7,451 bases of DNA from Gaiellasilicea sp045403015. Lineage in GTDB: Bacteria > Actinomycetota > Thermoleophilia > Gaiellales > Gaiellaceae. The position numbers were made by a program, and so were the translations under genes. Shown here in pieces: positions 1 to 5,114 of the stretch. The notes below the pieces were generated by a model. The model ran no database searches, was not told the DNA's origin, and was given only the letters and a program-made list of their open reading frames with translations. The stretch is taken from NCBI GenBank assembly GCA_045403015.1, contig JAXIPI010000305.1, positions 1 through 7,451 of the forward strand, given 5' to 3'. Within the stretch, counting starts at the first letter, position 1. Every line of letters begins with the position of its first letter.

Positions 1-974
<974 letters not shown>

Positions 975-978
<4 letters not shown>

Positions 979-1208
979 CCTCGCTCATCGAGCGTTCTCG
1001 GCCGTCGGCCGGCCACAGCGGCGTCCGGCCTGCGCCAGAAACCCACGCTGACCTCGAGGCCGCGAACTGTCGGCCGAACATGAGGCCGATACGTCTTGTC
1101 GACCGCTCGCCGGATCAACTCCGCGACCGGCAAGCCGGTGCGGCTCGCCTCGTCGTTGAGGACAGTGTGCTGCCGCGTCGTCAGGAGGACATGGAATCGC
1201 TGACTCAT
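975..1208 (-). CDS. Ribbon-helix-helix (CopG/antitoxin-like) DNA-binding protein
   Basis: A 77-residue protein whose first 40 residues fit the ribbon-helix-helix fold: a short strand (RFHVLLT, 4-10), a helix (about 11-23), a turn at TGLP (24-27) and a second helix (AELIRRAVDKTY, 29-40). The tail is basic, with a GFWRRPD segment (56-62) like those of many small antitoxins. Such proteins dimerise and bind palindromes through the N-terminal strand, often repressing their own gene. No toxin gene is adjacent, since the gene runs straight into the clpX end, so it is either an orphan antitoxin or a stand-alone repressor. ATG at 1208 is preferred because a large palindrome abuts it and the fold begins right after. 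An in-frame ATG at 1232 would add eight residues and lies inside the palindrome. No good Shine-Dalgarno precedes either. The stop shares CTAG with clpX. Function is inferred from fold only. Confidence 0.75.
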
Positions 1209-1209
1209 C

Positions 1210-1235
1210 GTGATGCATGTGTACCCATGCATCAC
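1210..1235. promoter_or_regulatory. 26-bp palindrome, probable operator of the RHH regulator
   Basis: Arms GTGATGCATG (1210-1219) and CATGCATCAC (1226-1235) are exact reverse complements. The six central bases also pair except 1220/1225, giving 12 of 13 pairs. It starts one base upstream of the regulator's ATG (1208) and lies 59 bases before the divergent thioesterase gene. It is not GC-rich and has no T tract, so a protein-binding site is more likely than a terminator. Ribbon-helix-helix repressors typically bind such sites at their own start. Autorepression is inferred. Confidence 0.65.
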
Positions 1236-1282
1236 CTGGACGTTGATCACGAATGAGTGCCGGTTCTGCAACAGCTTCCCGG

Positions 1283-1288
1283 TAGGGT
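1283..1288 (+). promoter_or_regulatory. Candidate -10 box for leaderless transcription of thioesterase gene 1
   Basis: TAGGGT matches the TANNNT pattern and ends exactly six bases before the ATG at 1295, placing the transcript start at or next to the start codon. No convincing -35 hexamer was found. The AGGG inside the box could instead act as a weak Shine-Dalgarno if transcription begins further upstream. Confidence 0.45.
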
Positions 1289-1294
1289 CAGCCC

Positions 1295-1768
1295 ATGGCC
1301 GACACAGATGCCCTCGACCCACGCGAGGTCGCCGAGAAAGGCCTCCAGCTCTCGGGGATGGAGTACATCCAGGCGATCTTCGCCGGCGAGTTGCCGCCGC
1401 CGCCGATCGCTGAGCTGATGGGCTTCTACGGCGTCTCGGCGGAGCCTGGTCGCGCTGTCTTCGAGATGGAGCCGGGGCCGCAGCACTACAACCCGATCGG
1501 CTCGGTGCACGGCGGCGTGGCGCTGACACTCCTCGACTCTGCGATGGGGTGCGCCGTACACACGTTGCTCGAGTCGGGCGTCGGGTACACGACGCTCGAA
1601 GTGAAGACCAACTTCGTCCGGCCGATCAAGGCCGACACGGGTGTGATCCGCTGCGAGGGGATCGTGATCCACAAGGGTTCACGCGTCGTGACCGCGGAGG
1701 GAAAGATCACGGACGCCGGTGGGAAGCTCCTCGCGCACGGGACGACGACGTGCCTGATCTTCCGGTGA
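1295..1768 (+). CDS. PaaI-type hotdog-fold thioesterase (copy 1)
   Basis: A 157-residue single-domain hotdog protein of the PaaI/YigI-like acyl-CoA thioesterase group, which hydrolyses acyl- or aryl-CoA thioesters in the cytoplasm, usually as a tetramer. The signature is N-P-I-G-S-V-H-G-G (HGG at 72-74), followed by the helix VALTLLDSAMG with the probable catalytic Asp81. VKTNFVRP and a GSRVVTAEGK strand follow, as usual in the family, and the length is normal. Its GTG-initiated neighbour, an acylase-type hydrolase, begins four bases after the stop, so the two are probably co-transcribed and coupled. A ribbon-helix-helix regulator is divergent from it 86 bases away. It aligns without gaps to the second thioesterase in the window over about 137 residues at roughly half identity (counted by eye). 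The acyl group it acts on cannot be told from sequence. Confidence 0.88.
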   Translation: MADTDALDPREVAEKGLQLSGMEYIQAIFAGELPPPPIAELMGFYGVSAEPGRAVFEMEPGPQHYNPIGSVHGGVALTLLDSAMGCAVHTLLESGVGYTTLEVKTNFVRPIKADTGVIRCEGIVIHKGSRVVTAEGKITDAGGKLLAHGTTTCLIFR

Positions 1769-1772
1769 GGCC

Positions 1773-3461
1773 GTGAGCTTCACGACGCGCCCGGAGCTGC
1801 GGGGCACTTTCGGGATGGTCGCTTCGACGCACTGGCTCGCCTCGGCTGCCGGGATGTCCGTGCTTGAGCGCGGCGGCAACGCGTTCGACGCGGCGGTCGC
1901 GACCGGCTTCACGCTGCAGGTGGTCGAGCCGCACCTGAACGGTCCCGGTGGCGAGGTGCCGGCACTCCTGTGGCCGGTCGAGAAGGGTGAGCCGATCGCG
2001 CTGTGCGGCCAGGGCGTGGCGCCGGCGGCGGCAACGATCGAGCGTTATCGCGACCTCGGGTACGAGCTCGTGCCGGGCACCGGAGTCCTCGCGGCGTGCG
2101 TGCCCGGCGCGTTCGGCGGCTGGCTCCTCCTGCTCGAGCAGTTCGGGACGTGGCGGCTGGAGGACGTCCTCTCGTTCGCGATCAGCTACGCGGAGCAGGG
2201 GTTCCCGTTCGTGGCCGGGATCCGCGGAACGATCGAGCGCACCGAGGATCTCCTGCGCGAGTGGCCCGGCTCGCGCGAGCTGTACCTGCCACCGCCTGAG
2301 GTCGGAACGCTCTTTCGGAATCCCACGCTCGCGGCGACCTACAGCCGCATCCTGGACGAGGCCCGCGGCGGCTCGCGCGAGGAGGAGATCGAGAAGGCGA
2401 GGCGCGCGTACTACGAGGGCTTCGTTGCCGAGGAGATCGACCGCTTCGTCGCCGCGGCGGGAGGCCTTCTGACGGCAGACGACATGGCGCGCTGGCGCGC
2501 GTCGCTCGAGCCGGTCGCATCGCTCGAGTACAAGGGCCTGACCGTCTGCAAGACACTGCCATGGGCCGCCGGCCCCGTCGGCTTGCAGCAACTCGCCTTG
2601 CTCGATGGCTTCGACCTGGCCGAGCTCTCGCCGGCGGAGTTCGTCCACGTCGTCACGGAGTGCGCGAAGCTCGCCTTCGCCGACCGCGACGCGCTCTACG
2701 GGGACGCGCCCGATGTTGACTCAACAGCGCCGCTCGAGACGCTCCTCTCACCCGCGTACAACGCGACGAGACGCGGCCTGGTCGGCGAGGATGCCTCGGG
2801 CGACTACACGCCGGGGATGGGGAGGCTGCCAACGGTCGTCGGCGCCGCGGTCACGCCGGGCGCGGGCGAGCCGACGCGCGGCGACACCGTGCACCTCGAC
2901 GTTGTTGACAGATGGGGCAACATGATCTCGTCGACGCCGAGTGGAGGCTGGTTGCACAGCTCGCCGGTGATCCCCGCGCTCGGGTGGCCGCTCGGAACGC
3001 GCGCGCAGATGTTCTGGCTCGAGGAAGGGCTGCCCTCGTCGCTGCGCCCCGGCGCACGACCACGGACGACGCTCTGTCCCGGCCTCGCGCTTCGCGACGG
3101 CAAGCCGTACCTTGCGTGGGGGACGCCCGGCGGCGACCAGCAGGAGCAATGGGCGCTCCACGTCTTCCTGCGCCACGTCGACCTGGGACAGAACCTGCAG
3201 GAGGCGATCGATGCGCCGGACTTCCACACCGACCACCTGATCTCGTCGTTCCATCCGCGCGGGTTCGCCCGTCTCTCGGTCACTGTCGAGTCGCGCTTCG
3301 GCGACGAGGTCGTCGAGGACCTGCGCCGCCGCGGGCACGAGGTCGACGTGTCAGGCCCGTGGACACTCGGACGCGTCACCGCGGTTGCCCGAGAGGAGGA
3401 CGGTCTGCTGAAAGCCGGTGCGAACCCACGCGGGATGCAGGGCTACGCGGTCGGGCGGTAG
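1773..3461 (+). CDS. Gamma-glutamyltransferase-family Ntn-hydrolase (YwrD/HpxW-like acylase)
   Basis: A 562-residue proenzyme of the gamma-glutamyltransferase superfamily, which cleaves itself and uses the new N-terminal Thr as nucleophile. Seen: an N-terminal GGNAFDAAVATG segment, then PHLNGPGGE, and the cleavage/nucleophile region GDTVHLDVVD, with Thr372 aligned to Thr391 of E. coli GGT. This would give a large chain of 371 and a small chain of 191 residues, the usual proportions. The oxyanion region reads GTPGGDQQEQW (450-460) rather than the GSPGGS of true GGT. Residues that hold the glutamyl group in E. coli are replaced by eye alignment: Arg114 by Gln80 and Asp433 by Met413. There is no signal peptide, so it should be cytoplasmic, unlike classical GGT. 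It is therefore more likely an amidohydrolase/acylase, like the YwrD or oxamate-hydrolase (HpxW) relatives, than a glutathione hydrolase. The GTG start lies four bases after the thioesterase stop, with GGTGAGG just upstream, indicating translational coupling. Confidence 0.88.
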   Translation: MSFTTRPELRGTFGMVASTHWLASAAGMSVLERGGNAFDAAVATGFTLQVVEPHLNGPGGEVPALLWPVEKGEPIALCGQGVAPAAATIERYRDLGYELVPGTGVLAACVPGAFGGWLLLLEQFGTWRLEDVLSFAISYAEQGFPFVAGIRGTIERTEDLLREWPGSRELYLPPPEVGTLFRNPTLAATYSRILDEARGGSREEEIEKARRAYYEGFVAEEIDRFVAAAGGLLTADDMARWRASLEPVASLEYKGLTVCKTLPWAAGPVGLQQLALLDGFDLAELSPAEFVHVVTECAKLAFADRDALYGDAPDVDSTAPLETLLSPAYNATRRGLVGEDASGDYTPGMGRLPTVVGAAVTPGAGEPTRGDTVHLDVVDRWGNMISSTPSGGWLHSSPVIPALGWPLGTRAQMFWLEEGLPSSLRPGARPRTTLCPGLALRDGKPYLAWGTPGGDQQEQWALHVFLRHVDLGQNLQEAIDAPDFHTDHLISSFHPRGFARLSVTVESRFGDEVVEDLRRRGHEVDVSGPWTLGRVTAVAREEDGLLKAGANPRGMQGYAVGR

Positions 3462-3497
3462 GGCGGAGCCGCGAGAGAGCCGTCCGGTGGCTTCGCC
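3462..3497 (+). terminator. Hairpin directly after the acylase stop: possible terminator or attenuator
   Basis: GGCGGAGCCGC (3462-3472) pairs with GTGGCTTCGCC (3487-3497) over 11 base pairs, two of them G-U, around a 14-base loop. It begins on the base after the acylase stop codon. No T tract follows, so it is not a classical intrinsic terminator, though such tails are often poor in high-GC Actinobacteria. It may reduce or end transcription before the channel-like gene at 3509, or only stabilise the upstream mRNA. Confidence 0.4.
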
Positions 3498-3508
3498 ATC
3501 CTCGGCGC

Positions 3509-3874
3509 GTGAACTCGCTCCGTCACATCAAGATGCTGCTTCACCGGTCGCCGCCGCATCCGCATAACGTCCTGCGCCGACGCCTGCTCGAGGCGCTCGT
3601 CCTCGTCGGCATCGTCGACGCCGGAGGGACGGTCTTGATGTGGGTCTTCGAGAACGACGTGAGTCACAGCGCGATCCACAACCTCTGGGATGCGTTCTTC
3701 TTCACGACCGTGCAGCTCCTGACCGTCTCGTCGCAGATGCCGAATCCGGTGACGACGGGCGGACGGGTCGTCGACATCGTTCTCGAGCTGACCGCTCTCG
3801 GCCTCGTCTCGGGCATCGCCGGCGTCTTCGCGTCGTTCTTCCTCGACCTCGGCGCCAAGCAGACGACGAGTTAG
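3509..3874 (+). CDS. Small two-helix ion-channel-like membrane protein
   Basis: A 121-residue protein (113 if it starts at ATG 3533) with a basic N-terminus rich in His and Arg, then a hydrophobic helix (about 26-47), a short loop, a pore-helix-like stretch (WDAFFFTTVQLLTV, 60-73) and a second membrane helix (about 87-112). This is the outline of a minimal two-transmembrane potassium-channel pore subunit (Ion_trans_2 type). The selectivity filter position reads T-V-S-S-Q (72-76) where K+ channels have T-V-G-Y-G, followed by MPNPVTTGGR, which matches the usual P-x-T-x-x-G-R segment. The ion, or whether it conducts at all, is unknown. No strong ribosome site precedes either start. The gene follows the acylase by 47 bases, with a hairpin between. 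Its TAG stop is the first three bases of a fold-back element. Membrane topology is fairly sure, channel function is not. Confidence 0.7.
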   Translation: MNSLRHIKMLLHRSPPHPHNVLRRRLLEALVLVGIVDAGGTVLMWVFENDVSHSAIHNLWDAFFFTTVQLLTVSSQMPNPVTTGGRVVDIVLELTALGLVSGIAGVFASFFLDLGAKQTTS

Positions 3875-3894
3875 GAGGGTTTGGCGAAATATCG
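3872..3894 (+). repeat. Left terminal inverted repeat of the fold-back element
   Basis: This 23-base arm pairs with 4015-4037 at 21 of 23 positions. The outer 15 bases are perfect. The mismatches are A against C at 3887/4022 and 3891/4018. In RNA from the minus strand both become U-G pairs, so that transcript could form an unbroken 23-bp stem. Confidence 0.8.
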
Positions 3895-3946
3895 GCTGAG
3901 CCGCCGGGCCGCGCTGCTCGCCCCGAGGCCGCGTCCTCAGTCGCGC

Positions 3947-3964
3947 CGATAGCAACCGCTATCG
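3947..3964. repeat. Central hairpin of the fold-back element
   Basis: CGATAGC and GCTATCG flank a four-base loop (AACC on the plus strand) and form a perfect 7-bp stem at the centre of the element. A second nested pair of arms, 3923-3929 with 3982-3988, has the same midpoint. The midpoint of the terminal repeats differs by one base, consistent with a small indel in one arm. Confidence 0.65.
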
Positions 3965-4014
3965 CCGCTCCCTGCGTCCTTGCCTCGGAACGAGCATCGC
4001 ACCCCGACGACGAG

Positions 4015-4037
4015 CGACATTCCGCCAAACCCTCCTA
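4015..4037 (-). repeat. Right terminal inverted repeat of the fold-back element
   Basis: Partner arm of 3872-3894. Its last three bases, read on the minus strand, are the TAG stop of the HxlR-family gene, mirroring the left arm, whose first three bases are the TAG stop of the channel-like gene. Confidence 0.8.
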
Positions 4038-4487
4038 GGCGCTCTTCGGGATCGCCTCGTCGCGGACGGCGCGCATGTCCCGCGCTGCGACACGCTCGCC
4101 GCACTCCGGGCAGGCGAGGTGCGGCATCGCAACCGCACCGCAGTGCTTGTGCTGCAACGTCATCGCCTCGCCGCCGATGTGCTTCGAGCCCCAGTCCATG
4201 ATCGTCAGCAAGACGGGGTAGAGGTCGAGGCCCTTGGCGGTGAGGCGATACTCGTAGCGCTGCGGCCGCTCCTGGTAGAGCTGACGCTCCAGCACCTCGT
4301 GGGCGACCAGGGTGTTGAGGCGGTCGCTGAGGATGTTTCGCGCCATGCCGGTGTTTCGCTGCAGTTGGTCGAAGCGGCGGACGCCGAGGAATGCCTCGCG
4401 GAGGACGAGCAGGGTCCAGCGCTCGCCGATCACGGCCAGCGTGTTTCCCACCGCGCAGTTGTCCCGCGTCCAGTCGCTGCTCAGCAT
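4035..4487 (-). CDS. HxlR-family winged-helix transcriptional regulator
   Basis: A 150-residue MarR-like winged-helix repressor of the HxlR group. Seen: the conserved N-terminal Cys (Cys11) in NCAVGNTLAVIGERWTLLVL, the recognition-helix region FDQLQRNTGMARNILSDRL (39-57), the wing ERPQRYEYRLTAKG (73-86), and the terminal helix LYPVLLTIMDWG. HxlR proteins often sense aldehydes, quinones or oxidants, some through this N-terminal Cys. The C-terminus is longer than the core family and carries His115-Cys116 and Cys126-x2-Cys129, resembling a small zinc-binding knuckle. Zinc binding is inferred. It is divergent from a PaaI-type thioesterase across a 74-base gap with a 15-bp palindrome, so it probably represses that gene and itself. 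A TATGAT box six bases before the ATG suggests a leaderless mRNA. Its stop lies in the tip of the fold-back element. Confidence 0.93.
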   Translation of the reverse strand: MLSSDWTRDNCAVGNTLAVIGERWTLLVLREAFLGVRRFDQLQRNTGMARNILSDRLNTLVAHEVLERQLYQERPQRYEYRLTAKGLDLYPVLLTIMDWGSKHIGGEAMTLQHKHCGAVAMPHLACPECGERVAARDMRAVRDEAIPKSA

Positions 4488-4493
4488 GCAGAC

Positions 4494-4499
4494 ATCATA
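4494..4499 (-). promoter_or_regulatory. -10 box for leaderless transcription of the HxlR gene
   Basis: On the minus strand TATGAT (five of six bases of the consensus) ends exactly six bases before the ATG at 4487. The palindrome at 4500-4514 is immediately upstream, in the -10/-35 spacer, where a bound repressor would block RNA polymerase. No clear -35 hexamer is visible. Confidence 0.65.
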
Positions 4500-4514
4500 G
4501 TTGCATTTTGCAAC
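4500..4514. promoter_or_regulatory. 15-bp perfect palindrome, probable HxlR operator
   Basis: GTTGCA-TTT-TGCAAC is a perfect inverted repeat in the gap between the divergent HxlR and thioesterase genes. It abuts the HxlR -10 box and contains the TTGCAT hexamer that would be the -35 of the thioesterase promoter. HxlR-family repressors bind short palindromes of this kind as dimers, so one site could control both genes. Confidence 0.7.
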
Positions 4515-4529
4515 CCACTCGTCTAGAGT
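4501..4529 (+). promoter_or_regulatory. Candidate promoter of thioesterase gene 2
   Basis: TTGCAT (4501-4506) and TAGAGT (4524-4529) are separated by 17 bases, the optimal spacing. Both hexamers are only partial matches to consensus. Transcription would begin near 4536, leaving a leader of about 25 bases that includes the ribosome site. The -35 element is inside the palindrome, consistent with repression by HxlR. Confidence 0.45.
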
Positions 4530-4550
4530 AGGTAGTGAAAAGCAACTGAC

Positions 4551-4559
4551 AGGAGAAGG
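4551..4559 (+). promoter_or_regulatory. Ribosome binding site of thioesterase gene 2
   Basis: AGGAGAAGG is a strong Shine-Dalgarno. AGGAG ends six bases before ATG 4562 but only three before the overlapping GTG at 4559, so the ATG is the better start. It is the only strong ribosome site in the window, in contrast to the apparently leaderless neighbours. Confidence 0.75.
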
Positions 4560-4561
4560 TG

Positions 4562-5083
4562 ATGACCCGGACGCGCACGATCACCTGGCAAGACCCCGCC
4601 GAAGCCGCCGTGCTTTCCCAGGGACTGACGGGACTCGAGATCCTCCACCGCATCTCCTCCGGATTGATTCCGGCACCGCCGGCGGCGGAACTGGTCGGCT
4701 TCGCGCCGACCTATGTGATGCCGGGGCGGGTCGTCTTCGCGTATGAGCCGCGCGAGGAGCACTACAACACGCTCGGAGCCGTGCACGGCGGAATTCTCAC
4801 CACCGTCCTCGACACGGTGATGGGCTGCGCGGTGCACTCGAAGCTCGATGTCGGGATCGCGCCGGTCACGATTGAGCTGAAGACGAGCTTCGTCCATCCC
4901 GTGACGCTGGCGTCCGGAATCCTCCGCGCCGAGGGAACAGTCGTGCACCCCGGCTCACGCGTTGCCACGGCCGAGGCGAAGCTCGAGGGCGAGGACGGGA
5001 CGCTCTACGCCCATGCGTCATCCACCTGGCTGATCTACGACATCGCGGAGAAGCTGGCAAAGAAGCAGCCGATCGCGGCCTAG
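4562..5083 (+). CDS. PaaI-type hotdog-fold thioesterase (copy 2)
   Basis: A 173-residue paralogue of the thioesterase at 1295-1768. The family signature is intact: N-T-L-G-A-V-H-G-G (HGG at 75-77), then ILTTVLDTVMG with the probable catalytic Asp84, IELKTSFVHP, and GSRVATAEAK. It should hydrolyse a CoA thioester in the cytoplasm as an oligomer. Compared with copy 1 it has a longer N-terminus and an added Lys-rich C-terminal tail (AEKLAKKQPIAA). A divergent HxlR-family gene and a shared palindromic operator suggest it is induced by a small molecule, such as an aldehyde, quinone or aromatic compound, and has a role in detoxification or aromatic breakdown. That role is inference from regulator type only. 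The gene ends 31 bases before valS, which has its own -10 box. Confidence 0.9.
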   Translation: MTRTRTITWQDPAEAAVLSQGLTGLEILHRISSGLIPAPPAAELVGFAPTYVMPGRVVFAYEPREEHYNTLGAVHGGILTTVLDTVMGCAVHSKLDVGIAPVTIELKTSFVHPVTLASGILRAEGTVVHPGSRVATAEAKLEGEDGTLYAHASSTWLIYDIAEKLAKKQPIAA

Positions 5084-5102
5084 CCCGCCCACCGCCGCTC
5101 CC

Positions 5103-5108
5103 TACAAT
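5103..5108 (+). promoter_or_regulatory. -10 box for leaderless transcription of valS
   Basis: TACAAT (five of six bases of the consensus) ends exactly six bases before the ATG at 5115, so the mRNA probably starts at or beside the start codon. There is no Shine-Dalgarno and no recognisable -35 in the short gap after the thioesterase gene. An out-of-frame ATG at 5107 overlaps the box and is not a gene start. Confidence 0.6.
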
Positions 5109-5114
5109 GCGGCG

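Larger units (their letters stand above)
3872..4037. mobile_element. 166-bp fold-back (MITE-like) element with TA at both ends
   Basis: The ends are inverted repeats: TAGGAGGGTTTGGCG (3872-3886) is the exact reverse complement of 4023-4037, and the match runs to 23 bases with two mismatches. Inside, CCGAGGC/GCCTCGG (3923-3929, 3982-3988) and CGATAGC/GCTATCG (3947-3953, 3958-3964) pair about the same centre, so the whole stretch is one long imperfect hairpin. It has no coding capacity of its own. TA at both tips fits a TA target duplication, as made by Tc1/IS630-type transposases. Deleting one copy leaves GAGT-TA-GGCGCTC, in which both flanking genes still have stop codons. Today the element supplies the TAG of the channel gene and the TAG of the HxlR gene. 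Alternatives are a bidirectional terminator or a palindromic intergenic repeat of other origin. No transposase is in the window, and copy number in the genome is unknown. Confidence 0.6.

Noticed and set aside
998..1030. GGCC-rich short inverted repeats after the clpX stop as a clpX terminator
   Set aside because: Several weak, overlapping pairings are possible and none stands out. The stretch is also coding for the ribbon-helix-helix protein on the other strand.
1209..1529. N-terminal extension of the ribbon-helix-helix gene to 1529
   Set aside because: The added part is antisense to thioesterase 1, Arg/Ala/Pro-rich and without family similarity. The fold begins at the ATG at 1208.
1707..2648. 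Minus-strand open frame of 313 codons opposite the acylase gene
   Set aside because: It is fully antisense to a clear Ntn-hydrolase gene and shows no recognisable domain or ribosome site.
2912..3508. Upstream extension of the channel-like gene to ATG 2912
   Set aside because: This part overlaps the acylase in another frame and translates to Arg/Pro-rich noise. Membrane-protein character begins only after about 3509.
3872..4037. The inverted repeats read as an ordinary bidirectional terminator
   Set aside because: The perfect arms are separated by more than 100 bases, there is no T tract outside the stem, and TA at both tips with a clean inferred empty site fits insertion better. A secondary termination role is not excluded.
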